From the NCBI GenBank assembly GCA_002917775.1, contig KZ627146.1, positions 390,112 through 454,111 of the forward strand: a stretch of 64,000 nucleotides of DNA, in the 5' to 3' direction. Position 1 is the stretch's first letter. Every line of letters begins with the position of its first letter. Under the pieces are notes generated by a model. The model was not told the origin of the DNA, made no database searches, and saw only the letters and a list, made by a program, of their open reading frames with translations. A program made the translations under genes and the position numbers. The stretch comes from Glaciozyma antarctica PI12. Its lineage: Eukaryota > Basidiomycota > Microbotryomycetes > Kriegeriales > Camptobasidiaceae. This document shows, in pieces, positions 24,278-37,189 of the stretch.

Positions 24278-27200
24278 ATGATCACCCTCACCCCTCTCTC
24301 GGGTCCCTTCCCCTCTCCCCCTTCCTACCTCCTCACCGTAGACGGCGCCAATATCCTCCTCGACTGCGGTGCATACGACCACTCTCCCGAATTCCTCTCG
24401 TCCTCCTCCTCGACTCTCCAGACGGCCGAGTACCTCAAGAAGCTCAAGGAGCTCGCACCGACGCTCAACCTTGTTCTCCTTACCCACCCTTTGTTGGGGA
24501 GTCTGGGGCTGCTACCGTGGCTCAAGGCGAGGTGCGGACTGAGGTGCCCTGTGTATGCGACTTTGCCGACGCGCGAGATGGGACGCTGGGCTGTGGAGGA
24601 GTGGGTCGAGGCGCGTAGTGGAGAGGAACGGAATAGTGCGAATGAGGTGGTCAAGGATGCTGGAGCGAAGAAGAGGAAGGGGAAGGGAAAGGAGGTGGTG
24701 AGCGAGGTCGCGGTTAAGGAGGACGAGGAGGACGTGGATGAGGGCAAGGATCCTTGGGACGTCGTGTGGAAAGTCTCGAAAAAGGAGATTCGAGACGCCT
24801 TCCTCGCTGTCAACGCCGTGCGATGGACTCAACCCGTTCATCTCTCCGGTTCGCCCTTTCCTTCTCGCACCTTCTCGCACGAGCTAACTCCCGCGCAACA
24901 GGTCCTCTAAAAGGCTACACTCTCGTCGCCCATCGCTCCGGCCACACCCTCGGAGGATCTCTCTACACTCTCCGCCCCTCCCTCTCCTCCTCTCTCTCCC
25001 CGCCTCCTCCAGCTCATCCCTCCTCTACGCCCCCATCTTCAACCACATCAAAGAACACCACCTCGACGGAGCCGCCCTCCTCAACGGGGCCAAGATTGAC
25101 GATGCCATGCGACGAATGGGAGTCGTCGTCGTTGGCGCCGACCGTTCGCTCACGGTCAACATCAAGCGCGTCGATCGAGAGCGCGCGCTCCTCGGTCCGT
25201 TCCTTCCCTCCCCCTCCTCCCTCCTCACCGCCTAACGTTCGCGCAGACCTCATCAACTCGACTCTCAACTCCGGCGGCTCCCTTCTCCTCCCCACCGACC
25301 CTTCCGCGCGTCTTCTAGAGCTCCTCGTCCTCCTCGAATCGCACTGGAATTTTGCGAACCTCGGTCAGCGCTTCCCACTTTGCTTGATCAGCAAGACAGG
25401 GAAGGACGTCGTGGGCTTCGTACGAAGTTTGACCGAGTGGATGGGCGGGCAGGTCGGGGTCGACGCGGGTGGCGAGCGTATCCTCAAATTCCTGTACGTC
25501 CGTTCTCTCCATCGCGGGAAAGAACAAAGCTAACGAGAGACGACCGCAGCAACCTCCGTATCTACTCCTCGATCGATGAACTCTCCCGCGCCATCCCTCC
25601 CTCCGTCCCCAAAGTGATCCTCACCGTCCCCTCCTCCCTCTCTCACGGCTACTCCCGCGCGCTCTTCGTCGATTTCGCTCGGTCACCCAACAACGTCGTC
25701 GTCCTTACTTCTAAAGGAGAGGCGGGGAGCTTGGCGAGGTGGTTATGGGGCGTTTGGAATGAGAAACAGAGCGAGGGGGAGATGTGGGGACAGGGGAAGG
25801 TCGGGAGGGTCATTGAGCTGGGTCAGACGGTCGAATTGGAGGTACGTCCTTTCTCGCGCGTTTACAGAGGGGATGGAGCTGATATCAAGAGCAGATGAAG
25901 CGAAAAGTCATCCTCGTAGGCGCAGAGCTCGAAGCGCACCTCGAAGCCACTCGTCTCGCCGCAGAACTCGAAGCAAAGCACCTCGAAGCTCTCGACCGCT
26001 CTCGGAGGATGATGCAAGCCGACGCTGATTCCGATTCCGATTCCGACGATTCGGGAGACGAGGAAGAGCCGCAGGAGCTCGAGGCGGTTGAGCCTGGGTC
26101 AAGCGTGCGAAGACGGACGGGAGGGTTCACGGGCGGCGCGGGGGCTTGGGACGAGTTCCTTGATCCTGCGAATGCGGGTGGGGCGCAGTCGTTTGATGTT
26201 TATGTGAGAGGGGCGTTTAGTAAGAGGGCGGTGGTGGATGGGAGGGAGACGTTGCAGAGGTATCGAATGTTTCCGGTGGTGGAGAGGAAGAGGAGGGTAG
26301 ATGCGTATGGAGAGGCGATTGATGTTGAGGGGTGGTTGAAGAGGGGGGTCGAGGAGGATGAGTTTGGGAGGGAGAAGGTCCCGGGGGTTACGCTGCCGGT
26401 GTTGGGGAAGCGGACGAGGGAGGAGGAGGAGGCAGAGGAGGTGAGTCGCTTCTTCCTTCTGAGAATGATGGGACGTTGCTGATGAGTTGGGAGCAGGAGA
26501 TTGTGGAGCCGCCGCACAAGTACGTCGTTGAGAAGGTCGATGCGCACCTCTTCTGCATGCTCTTCGTCGTCGACATGGAGGGACGGACAGACGGTCGAGC
26601 TCTCAAGACGATCCTGCCTCAGATCAACCCTCGGAAGCTTGTATGTTCCTCTCTCGTTCGTTCGCGATCCTCCACTGACCTGAACGCTTCGCAGGTCATC
26701 GTCAACGGCGAAGCAGACGCTGTCGCCGACCTCGCTGCCTCCTGCCGAGCTGTTCCTTCCATGACGCATGACATCTACACCCCCGACGTCGGGCAGTGCA
26801 TCACTGTCGGAGAGGAGACGAAGAACTTCTCCGTTCGGCTGGGAGACAGCATCATGGCGTCGCTCAGGATGTCTCGGGTGCGTTCTCTCTCTCCTCTCGT
26901 TCGTGCGCTCGCTCACTTAATCTATCACAGGTCGAGGATTACGACGTCGCCTACGTCTCTGGAATCATCCACTTTGACCCCGAATCCGACATCCCCGTCC
27001 TCGAGCGCGCCGACCTTAACAGCGCCATTCTCCCCGTCCCTCTCCTCGCCATCAAAGCCGACGATTCCAAGATGGACCAAGAAGCCGAACCCTCCACCGC
27101 CCTCGCCGTCACTACCAACGTCCTCCCCCCTCTCCCCGCCTCCCTCTTTATCGGCGACCTCCGTCTCACAGTCCTCAAAGAGCGTCTCAAAGCTCTCGGC

Positions 27201-27476
27201 GTCCCCTCCGAATTCGCCGGCGAAGGAGTCCTCGTCTGTGGACCTGCGCCGCCCGAATCGTTCGGATTCGTTAGCTCTGCGAAGGGGGGGATCGATCCGA
27301 GGAAGGGCGCGAAAGCGGTTGCGGCGAGTGTGGAAGCCGAGGCGAGGGAGGCGGCTGGAGGCAGGGTGGCGGTGAAGAAGGCGGGGAGGGGGAGACTGGT
27401 GATTGAGGGGACGCCGGGGGAGACGTACTATGTTGTGCGGAGAGTCGTCTACTCGCTGCACGGGATGGCGAACTGA
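24278..27476 (+). CDS. CFT2: Cleavage and polyadenylation factor subunit CPSF100/Cft2
   Basis: Non-catalytic metallo-beta-lactamase/beta-CASP partner of the CPSF73 nuclease in mRNA 3'-end formation. ATG at 24278 (MITLTPLSGPFPSPP). Blocks: YLLTVDGANILLDCGAYD; LVLLTHPLLGSLGLLPWL, which replaces the HxHxDH zinc motif as is usual for CPSF100; LVAHRSGHTLGGSLYTL; YAPIFNHIKEHHLDGAALLN; NSGGSLLLPTDPSARLLELL; the beta-CASP part; an acidic insert; PPHKYVVEKVDAHLFCMLFV; and a C-terminal domain ending VVRRVVYSLHGMAN. At 24960-25015, between GGSLYTL and LLYAPIF, the frame changes with no GT available for an intron, so a missing base is likely. Other introns are short and in frame. An upstream extension of the frame to 24038 probably reads through a 5' UTR intron. 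Confidence 0.93.
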
Positions 27477-27584
27477 AAGCAGATTATCGTTAGAGTATCC
27501 AGCGAGAGAGCCTGGGAGAGCGATCCGCAAGAACAGCATGATTACAGCACACGCAATGTTCCATCCCCCTTCTCCATCTGCCCT

Positions 27585-30500
27585 TCAATAGCTCGGCCTC
27601 GGTGGCGGCGGTCGTCCGTACTGCGAGTCCTGAGGACGAGGAGGGGGTTGCTGCCCGTACCCACCATACTGCTGCTGCTGAGGCGGCGGTGGCGCGCCAT
27701 ACTGATACTGCTGAGGAGGGGGAGGAGGTGCGTACTGCGAAGGCGGAGGAGCGTACGACGAGTACGAGACGGGAGGTGGGGGAGGAGGGAGGTAGGGGCT
27801 CGTGATCGGCTGAGGAGGGGGAGGGAACGACGGCTGGCGCTGAGGAGGGGGAGGAACTGAGTAGCCGTAGTTTGTTGGCGGGGGTGGGGCGTAGCTCGAA
27901 GGCAGAGGAGCGTAGGACTGAGGAGGGGCGTAGGATTGGGAAGGAGGGGCGTAGGATTGGGGAGGAGGGGCGTACGAGGGTTGCGAGGGAGGAGGGGAGG
28001 AGTACTGAGGTTGCGAATAAGGCGATCGTTGCTGCTCGGGAGGAGGAGGGTACGAGGGTTGGCGAGAAGCCGCATACGGGTTCGCGGGGGGCGGAGGGGC
28101 GGGACTCGACGTCGCGAACGGTCCCGAACTCGGGAGACCCTGGTAGGAACTCGCTGATGGGGGAGGCGAGTAGGGCGACTGGGGAGGAGGGGCAGCCCAT
28201 GACGGAGGCTGAGGTGGGAGGGGAGGGGACTTGGGACCAAGGTCGAGGGATCCCATTCGCTGATCGAGCGAAGACGGTGCCGTCGAGCGCGAGGGGCCTT
28301 CCAGTCGTTGCCTGAGTTCCGCCGTAGACGCCATCTGGTCCCGCTCCGAGTTGCGCGTCGCGAGGAACGACGAGACCTGGTCCCTCAGTCCTCCAACGAG
28401 CTCGCACAGGTCCTGGTAGAACTGCACACCCTTCTGCAGCCCCGCGCGGACCTGGACGTACGTCTCTTTCGCCCGACCGAGTCGCGCGATGAGCTTCTTC
28501 TTCTTGTGCTCCGCCTCGCTCCATCGGCCTTGAATCTCGCGCGCCTTCTTCCCTTCGCTGAGGACTTGATAGTCGGCGCTGATCTCTGAGAGCGTAGTCG
28601 CCTGGTGATGGAGCGTCGCGGTGATTCGAGTTTGGTGAGCGCGGAACTTTTCGAGCTCAGTCGCGAAGAGGGCGGGATCGACGCCAGCAGAGCCTTTGCG
28701 GTTCGTGAGGAGGAGGTGAGAGATGTCGTCGTTTTGGACCTGTTGAGCACGGGTTATGAGGAAGAACGCGCGGTCATATAGATACGACGTACGCGCTCCT
28801 TGAGGTCCTTGAAGACATCCGTCCGCTCCTTCTTGATCTTGCTCAGCTTCGACAGCGCCTCCGAAATGGTCGCCACTCGCTTCTTGATCTCGTCCTCCTC
28901 GTCCTCGCCAAAGTCGGCATCAAGCAAGCTCGTCTCGGACGCGCCACTCGTCTCAACCGCCTCAACGAACGCCCTCCTCAACGCCTCCCGATCCAACAAA
29001 CTGTCCACGTCTCTCCTCACTCCCTCCCAAAGCCTTTGCGCCTGCATATCCGACGCTGAAGCCTGCTCGAGCGACTCGCGATGCGACCGCAAGTCCTGGC
29101 GGAAGGACCTTGTGAGCGACGACGACGGCGTCTGCTCCCACAGATGGGCGAACCGACCCCTCATCATCTCGCACTCGCGCGCCTCGACGTCCAAATCTCT
29201 CGACGACGTCTCGAGCGCCTTCGCCGCGCGCTCCTTGAGTCCTGCCAGCTTGCGGAACAAGTCGTCGACCCGTTCCTCTGATTCCTCCGTAAGGCCCATT
29301 TCCGTAAGGCCCACGCACGGACTTGCGCTCCCGGGTCGGTCAAGTCGTCCTGCCCCGCTGCGCCCTGCCTGAACCGCTCAAGCGACCCCGGCAGGCCCAT
29401 ATAATCGAGCGCAGCGACGAGCTCCGTGTCCGCGAGATCGACCTTCTCCGCCTCACCCCTAACGAGCTTCGCCTGTTCCTCGGAATACATGCTCGCGCTC
29501 TCCGTCACGCTGAGCGGTACGAGGCGGGCGAAGAGGTCCGGCCCGACGATCTTCTGCACATCTGGTGCGGCGTAGACGTCGTGGATGGGGATCGGCTCGG
29601 CGACGTCCTTGTTTTTCTCGATGGGAGGAAGGGAGGCTTCGGAGGGAACGACGGCGTTGTAGACGAGGTCGTTGTCCTTCTGAGCGGTGACGCGCGCTTC
29701 GGAGACGAGGGTGAGGTGGGATTTCGCTAGCTCGACCATGGCGACGGGAGCGTCGGCTGCTAGGGAGGAGGTGGTGGAAGATGTGGAGAAGGAGGCGGCG
29801 AACACGGTGGAGAGGCGGTGGGCTTCTTTGGCGAGCGTTTCGGCGATGGCGAGGCGTGCGAGAGCGTCGCCGTACTTGGATACAGCGGTGTCGGCGATGG
29901 AGCGATTGTACTGGGCGAGGGACGCAAAGTACTTGGCTTTCGTCTGCGAACGGTGAAGTTAGCTCGCGGCGCCTGCGCAAGGCCTCGCACGCGCGTGCTC
30001 ACCTGGATGAGGTTGCTCCACTCGCGAATAAAGACGCCCTTGGTGACCCACTCCTTGAGATGATCGATGATCCCAGCATACATCGCCGACGCCTGCATGC
30101 ACAGCTTCGACCTCAATCCAGCTCCTTTGGATCCCGGCGCCATCATCTCGATAAAGACCTCGGTCGCCTGCGCTCCCATCAGCCCGACGAGGACCTTGAC
30201 GACCTCGCGACTCAGGTCGGTACTAGGAGCGTGAAGGAAGTTGTCGTTGATGTAGGTGAACATTCCTGAAGCGCAGCGGAACGCGTGGAACGCTCGCTTG
30301 ATGCCTTCGGGGGAGGAGCGGGGTGACGACGCGGCGAGGGAGGAGAGGGTTGCGCCGATGTTGAAGATGACTGAAGCCTTCTCGTACGCGAGAGAGAGCT
30401 GGGAGATTTGCTTGTGCGTAAAGGCGTCGTTCCTGAGAGCGCACAAGGGCCGGCGTCAGCTCAAGTGGACACGAAGTGGGGCCGGGGGGCGGGCGCACCA

Positions 30501-30821
30501 GGGGAAGGGGACACGGAGCTCTGGGAATCGCAGCTCGAGCAGCTCTAGTTGACCAAAGTACTTGTAGAGGAGGTCGCGACCGGTAATGTCCGATCCAGCG
30601 GCGCCGCGGAGAGCATCCTGACGAGAGCGGTTGAGGAGGGCGAGCTCGTCCGTGTACGAGTCTGGAGTTTCGCCGTAGCTGCGCGAGATGACACTCCGGA
30701 GGTGAGGCGCAAAGTCGACGTCCTGAGTGAGCTTCTTGGGGACTGGGAAGGCGAGCGGGTCAGCGTGGTCATGGCGAGGGCGGGGTATCGTGGACGTACC
30801 GAAGATGAGGGGAGACGCCAT
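27585..30821 (-). CDS. BRO1: Bro1/ALIX-type ESCRT-associated protein
   Basis: Bro1-family proteins bind ESCRT-III on endosomes and recruit ubiquitin-processing enzymes for multivesicular-body sorting. ATG at 30821: MASPLIF joins across a GTACGT intron to [19 protein letters not shown]. The BRO1 domain has [37 protein letters not shown] and [19 protein letters not shown]. The V (coiled-coil) domain spans about 29500-28330 ([33 protein letters not shown]). The last 200 or so residues are Pro-rich with repeated SYAPP, ending RPPPPRPSY. The proline-rich tail favours Bro1 over its relative Rim20. Near 29300-29340 a 41-nt GTGCGT..CAG intron restores the frame across a short internal duplication. 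Divergent from WDR7. Confidence 0.9.
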
Positions 30822-31024
30822 CGTTGCCTTGGACGAGCTAGGGTCGTTCAGCCGGGTCGTTTGTGTTGATACGCTGGACGTCGCTGTTTGGTGAGTGGAT
30901 GGAGAAAGACAGAGAGATGAGTACGCCAAGAGCCTCAAGAGCCTGAGGTTGTTGTTGCCTCGCCTCCTTCTCCCTTCCACACTCAGCGCCTTGAAGGCGA
31001 ACACCACGACGACGACGAAGCTGC
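30822..31024. promoter_or_regulatory. 203-bp shared promoter of BRO1 and WDR7
   Basis: Both transcripts must start within this gap or inside the neighbour. No clear TATA box or AT-rich element is visible. Confidence 0.45.
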
Positions 31025-34000
31025 ATGGTGGTACACTCGGCACAGGCGGCAGCAATCTCGCAGCCCATCCCTCCGTCAGCCTCAGCATCGCGACCTCTCC
31101 TCGTCCACCTCTCCCTCTCGCAGCTCTCCGGCCCAGTCGAACCTCCCAAGCCCGACGTATTCGACGAGCTAGATCACGCCCGGTTCCTCATCACTGTCCA
31201 GATCAAGGGGGAGCCAATCCCTTCGGACGAGGAATGGCGGGCAAGGGCAGCTCCAGGAGGTGGAGTCGGGAGCCCGGAGGAGGCGACCGCTCTCGCGGAC
31301 AGGACTGCGACTCTCTTTCCGGGGCTCTCGCTCGCTCAGCTTCGACCTTCGAGCTCGGCGCAGGGCGAGGCGCTGCCGGACTGGCTCAAGGAGGCGAGCG
31401 GGGAGGTCACGTCGTTGGCAGCAGCGCGGATGCCTCTGGGAGCTGTGACGGGGGAACCGAACGCAGGAGCGAATGAGGCGCACCCGAGGAGCCGACGACG
31501 GCCAGTCTTGCGAGTGGCGGTGGGCTGCGAAGACGGCTCCCTCTGGCTGTTCACCTCCCCAGACCTGAGTGACCTCCCCGACCTCTCTCCCAACCACCTT
31601 CCATCCCCTCCCATCTCGCCTGACATCCACACCTTCCCCTGCCACCACGGCATTCCTCGGACCTCCCTCTCGACTCTCGAAGCAGCTCTCCATCCCCACT
31701 CCCCCTCCCGCCCCCTGTCCCCCTCGACCTCCTCCACTCCTCCAACCTCTCCACACCCCAACACCAGCTCCCACCGTCCCTCCACCAGCGCCACCCGAAT
31801 TTCTCTTTCCTCCCGCCGGTCCTCCATCACCTCCGTCTCCCTCCGCCGCGTTTCCTCCTCCAACTCCATCTCCACCCTCGCAACCTTCGAAGTTGCCTCC
31901 ACTCAGCGACCGCGTAAAGCTAGCGCAACCGTTTGCGTATCCACTGCCGGACCCACTTCTTCCTCCGACATCCCGTTCGCTCAATCTCCACCCCCGCCGG
32001 CCCTCATCGTCTCCTCCCCGCCGACTGGGAAGCACCGTCACCGCGCAAAGGACAGCATCACGACTGGTATTGGGCTTTGGGAGCAAGAATCAGTCGTTTC
32101 GCTACCTGCGACGAGCCACTCTCCACAGGAGGAGGAGATGCAAGAGCGGGAGGAGGTCGAGGAGGAGTTGCGGAAGCTCGAGCCGCTGGTGAGGGTTAGG
32201 ATCAGGGGGAGGGGAGAAGTGGTTGGGACTGTGGCAGTGGAGGGGATGCGATGTGCGAAAGGAGAGGGAGGGAAGGCGCTGGTCGTGCTTCGGAGAGACG
32301 GGTGCGTTTGTTCTATGAAGGGATGTTTGATGTGACTGACGCCTGTTCCGCAGGACGCTTTCGCTGCATTCTTGGGTCGATGGGAGAGCTTTCGATAGCT
32401 GCGATGCGGTTTCTACGATTCTGCCAGCTGATCGCACCGACGCCATTTCGTTCGACGGGTTCGAGGTCCTCAACCTTGCCGAGGTCAGTTTCGCTCTCCT
32501 CCGAAGCTTAACAGGAGCTGATTCACAAGCTCACCTAGGGATTTGTTGCAATTTGCTACGGAAGAAAAGGAGCGGGGCTTGTCATCGTCGACCTCGATAC
32601 TCTGCACGTCCACGAAACCGTCGCAAGCGGAACCGACATTGTTCGGCCTGCGACGCTCTCCAAGCAAGGTGAGGAGCCCTCATTCCACAGCACTTGATCT
32701 TCCACTAAGTCGAATACACGAGCAGGCGTCCATTACATCGTCTACGCAGTGCAGACAGGCTCAACACCAGCCGCGCACCTCCTCGTCCGCCCTATCATTC
32801 ACCATCACCCCGCCTTTCTCGAAGTCGACCCGCTACACGCTAAACATTATGGACCTCTTCGAATCGAGAGCCCTCACGACGCTGGAGTTTTGGACGAGAT
32901 GAAGAACGGCGTGCTGGGGATTCGCAACTGCGCGGACGACCTCATCGCTTTCGACGAGTCGGGAGTTCTGGTGCGTACTTCGGTTGAATCGCTCTCCCTG
33001 GACGATGCTGACGACTTTTGAGCAGCTATTCACGATTCGCGATCAGCGGGTCGCGACGTTGGGATACTTGGCGATTCGAGGTGGCATCGTGGACGTTTGC
33101 GTCGAAGGCTACAACAACGTCCTCGTCACGACTCACGTCAAGCTTCGCTCGTACCGACTGGATCCTTCGAGAGACGACGAGGGCGGCGTCTTCAAGTGAG
33201 CTCTCTCCGTCCTCACCAGAAGGCACTCGCTAACCCCCACGTTGCCAGCTTCATCCTCACCGGTACCAGTCGACTAGCAGCGACCGACCACGTCTACCAA
33301 CTCCCTCTCACGCCCTCTCCCACTCGCTCAGCAACGTTTCTCGTCGCTCGCTCGCTACCAGAAGGCCGGCGCGTCCTCGAGAGCATCTCGACGCTCTCGG
33401 TGCCGGCGATGGCGCTTCCCGGCGGGCAGGTGGCGCTCCCGATGCAGTTACAGTCGCTCTATGAGTCCAGTGGCCCAGCTAGGTGTAGGACGAGGGTCAC
33501 TTGCGTCGTCAACCTCGATCGTTGGCGCATCTTGCTGGGATACAGTGCGTCGCTCGTTCTCCCCGCACTCTTCCTTCGTTGCTGATGAGACGCGGTGACT
33601 AGGCTCCGGAGCGATCTGCGTTGTGCGATACGCCGACCTCGAGAAACCTCCGCCCTGCGCGACGATCCGGCTCGTTGGCGCCATCACGGCGTTGAAGATC
33701 CTCGAGCTCGGAGGTCGCCAACTCGTCGTCGCAGGCTCCGTCGACGGCTCGGCTGCGGCCTGGCAACTCGAGTGCGTTTCTCCTCTTCCACGTTCAGGCC
33801 AAAGCTGACCCCATTTCAGCAACTGGGAGCTCATCGGCCAGTGGAGTCTCTTCGCCTCGCCCGTCTCGCACATCGTCTACCTCCAGATCCCTAACAACGC
33901 CCGCCTCTCCAACACTGTCGCCTTCGTCTCCGCCAACTCCCCCGTCGCACTCGTCTCCCTCTTCCCTCCGCAACTTCTTTTCGTACTGCCGGGAACGAAG

Positions 34001-36399
34001 TCGGCGGTCGAGAGCATTTCGACGGCAGGAGACGAGATCCTCGTTGTTTATACGCACGGGCTGTCGAGGGTCTGCGATATCGATGGGCAGGAGTTGAGGA
34101 GGTCCATGGACTACAAGACGGCGTTGGGAGTGCTGGCGGATGGGAGCTGGAAGACGTGGTGCGTCGCGTCCACTGATCGCTTTCGCAGGAAGCTGACGCT
34201 GGCTCTCCAGGTTCTCCCTTTCGGATACGCGCACGCTGAAAAACTCGCCTTCGACGCCGTACGGTCAGTAGAAGCCGTCGTGGCTGCGAATCAAGCTAAC
34301 ATGGTTTCGCAGATCCCATGTTCTCGGTCGATCTGCGCAAGGAGCTCGACGACCGCTCTCAAGTCCTCCCCTGGGCCGAAGCTCGTCGATCGAAGAACGG
34401 TTCCTCCGCATCTCGCTCCAATGGGGACATCACGGACAGGGAAGGCGACTCCTGCGACCTCGTCTCCGACACCGTCAACTCGCGCGAACACCTCGGACTC
34501 GTTCGACGGCTGCTTTCCCAAGTTGTCACGTTTGGCCTTGATCACGATAGCGATACGATGCTGGACGAGCACCTGCACGTATCGAGGCCTTATGCGAAGG
34601 CACCTCTCGCGCTGGACAGGTGCGTGGTCTCGGTCTCGCATCCTGTCGGGACTTGAGCTGATTACGGTGCGCTCACTCAGTGCTGCGGCTCTCTCCATCC
34701 CCATTGATTCCTCCTCCACCAGTCCTTGGACGCTCTCGCCCGACGCTACGGCACAGCGGCTGCTGCAGATCGTCTGCCTCCTCCGCGTCTTCCTCAACTT
34801 CCCAGGTGCGTTCGCTTTGCCAGTTTCTGTCGCTCGAACGGTGCTGATTCATCCGCAGACACGGAACGCTACGCGAGCCAGATCATTGTCTTCTACGCTT
34901 CGATGCTGGCCGATGCCGTTGGACCTTCCTTCGTTTCGCCCTGCCTCGACCTCCTCGCCGATTTCTGGCTCGACAAGTCGTGTATGCCTTTCAGGTAGCC
35001 CGTCAACGAAGAGTGCTGACTTTCTCTGCAGCGGAGGTGCAACAATCTGCTCGTGTGCTGTTCGGGACCTACCTCGCCGCGTCGTCCGACAGCGAAATCG
35101 AAGCTTTGGTCGAACGATGGCAAGACTTCCGTGAGTCGGCGTGTTCTTGCTTGTGCCGCGCACTCGCTGACGCAGATTATCAGTACCTGCGCGGCAGGCT
35201 TCGGGCGTCGAGATCGCTGGCTCCGAGCAAGCTGTCCTCATCATTGGGCTCGTCGCTTCCGACAAGTTCAAGCTCCTCTCGGCATCGTGAGTTCGCAGAA
35301 GCAGCCATCATGATCAGCGCCTAAGTAGCTACCTTCGCACAGAACGCTCAAGGATCTCTCTACGTCAATTTCGACCTACCTCGACGACGAACAGCATCCC
35401 TACCACCAAGCGATCGCAGCAGAGCTTTGCTCTCGAGGCTTCGAGATCTGGCAGACCTACCTCGATGCGATGGTTCTCGCTCGACAACTCTTTGGCCTGG
35501 CGACGGGGCGGAACCCCTCGACACCGAACGAACTTCGCAACCTTGCTCGTCTCGCCACTCTCCACGTCGCTGGGATCAACACGCCTCTCTTCATGACGAC
35601 GCTCTCGTTCGACATTCTCAACGCGCAAACCGCCGCTCACCGGAGTGCAACGATGAAGCTGCTTGGTTTCATGGTTCGAAAGGTCAGTCGGCCGACCGCC
35701 TCGACTTGATCGCAGCTCATCATCGCAGTTGCTGCAGAAACCGCTCGTGCTCTACTCGAGTCTTCCCAGGCTCGCTGAAGCGGTCGTCAAGTCGCTCGAT
35801 CCTACCGTCACGGCTCTACGGGAGACGGTCCTGCAAGCTGCGACCGTGATCCTCGGCGAGCTAGTCCGAACGTGAGCTCGCTGCCATTCCTCTCTCAACC
35901 ATCGCTGACCCCCGCCATCTCGTAGCTACCCTTCCATCGACTTCCACGGCAAGTCCCAGCGACTCGCAGTCGGCACGCACGAAGGCGCCGCGATCGTCTA
36001 CGACCTCAAGACGGCCACGCGCCTCTACGTCCTTGAAGGGCACACGCGAGCGATCACGGCTCTCTCCTGGTCTCCCGACGGACGTCGACTCGTCTCTGCC
36101 TCGCTCGAGGAGAGCAAAGCCGTCGTTTGGAAAGTAGGCGTCGGGATCTTTAGCATGTTTACGCCGGGAGCGCCGCCGCGACAAGGGTCGGGAGGGACGG
36201 CGACGCCGTTCAAGACTTTGGACTTTAACGTCGGGGATGAAGGTGCATCTCGTTCGGGCTGGCTGTGTGCCTGAGCTGATGAATGGGTGCAGGACTCATG
36301 ACGACGGCTGCGACGCTCGAGTGGGTAGGCTTCGAGTGGCCTGGAGAGCGGACGACGAGGTTGCGGATTCGCGAGACGGCTCTTACGTTCTCTGTTTGA
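31025..36399 (+). CDS. WDR7: WDR7/rabconnectin-3 beta-like WD-repeat protein
   Basis: In animals WDR7 works with DMXL (Rav1-like) proteins in assembling and regulating the V-ATPase; the same role is inferred here. ATG at 31025 (MVVHSAQAAAISQP). The N-terminal WD region contains RVAVGCEDGSLWLFTSPD and a long disordered Ser/Pro insert (about 31560-32100). Further WD blades include LELGGRQLVVAGSVDGSAAA. A helical middle follows (RNLARLATLHVAGINTPLFM; MVRKLLQKPLVLYSSLPRLA). The C-terminal blades are the best match: SQRLAVGTHEGAAIVYDL, YVLEGHTRAITALSWSPDGR, RLVSASLEESKAVVWKVG, PFKTLDFNVGDEG and LEWVGFEWPGERTTRLRIRE, ending ALTFSV and TGA at 36397. At least 15 introns, most with CTGA branch sites. 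Confidence 0.86.
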
Positions 36400-36572
36400 T
36401 GGGGGCTTTCCCTGTATACCTCCCTCGCATACGATACCCCCCTTTCGCAATACGCAGCAAGCAGTTGGATCAAAGAGCAGAGTCCGGAGAGGATGGTGGA
36501 GAGACTCCCTCCCTTCGAGCAGCTGAGCAGCGTACAGTCCCTCCCCAGTCTCTCTCGAGCACGGCTGCTTCT

Positions 36573-37189
36573 TCAAAGGTACATTCCATCTCCGTCGTCG
36601 TCGTCGTCAGCTCGAGTCCCGTTCACTTGCGCCCGCGCAGAACTGCTCTCCTCCCTCCCCTCCTCCCTCCCACTCACTCCTACCACCTCCTCCTCACCCT
36701 GCCCTCCCGTAGCTCCTCCCACCGCGCTCGTCGCCACGTCGTAATGCGAGTTGGCCGCATCGACTCCCAGCTGGTTCTGCAATGCCATCCTAATCATCTC
36801 CAACCGCTCCTTTTGCCTCGCACTATCGAGAGAGAGAGAGAAGATTTTTTCCCGCCTCAGCTTCCCGTGGACGAAGTCCCCCAGGTCGACTCACATCGTC
36901 TCCTCGTTCTCGGCGATGGACAGCTCGAACTCACTCCTCGTCAGCTCGAACTCAGTGTCCTAGTCCCCGCTCGCCGCCGTAGATGGTCGTAAGAAGTCGG
37001 AGAGCTCGGCGTTGGATCGTTGGAGGTGGGAGATGGAGTTCTGTAGTCGGGAGACCTCTGCAAAGGACGCCGTCAGCTGGGATGGAAGGAAAAGCTCCCG
37101 AGCGTCGTACCATCTGTAAGGAGGCCTGGTTCCAGCTGGTTCAGCTGGGCCAGTGTAACGGGTTGGTCGTGCTGAGGGGAAAAGGACAT
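36573..37189 (-). CDS. TMA17: Tma17/Adc17-like proteasome assembly chaperone with an in-frame TAG
   Basis: Small helical protein. Yeast Tma17 (Adc17) helps Rpt6-Rpt3 pairing in assembly of the 19S base. ATG at 37189: MSFSPQHDQPVTLAQLNQLE, GLLTDG, intron, then EVSRLQNSISHLQRSNAELS, which closely recalls the SINHLQRSNARL helix of yeast Tma17. The second helix is FELSIAENEETI joined over an intron to ARQKERLEMIRMALQNQLG, and an acidic tail ends DDGDGMYL. Between the two helices the frame meets TAG at 36960-36962 and then continues in the same frame; no GT is available for an intron around it. It may be a sequence error, a genuine truncation, or stop read-through. A 13-bp direct repeat (TGAGTTCGAGCTG) follows the stop. 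Converges with WDR7. Confidence 0.68.

Noticed and set aside
24480-24540. Loss of the metallo-beta-lactamase HxHxDH motif in CFT2
   Set aside because: Expected: CPSF100 proteins are non-catalytic and lack this motif.
29300-29345. Apparent frameshift in BRO1
   Set aside because: A 41-nt intron with a GTGCGT donor and CAG acceptor restores the frame, so no lesion is needed.
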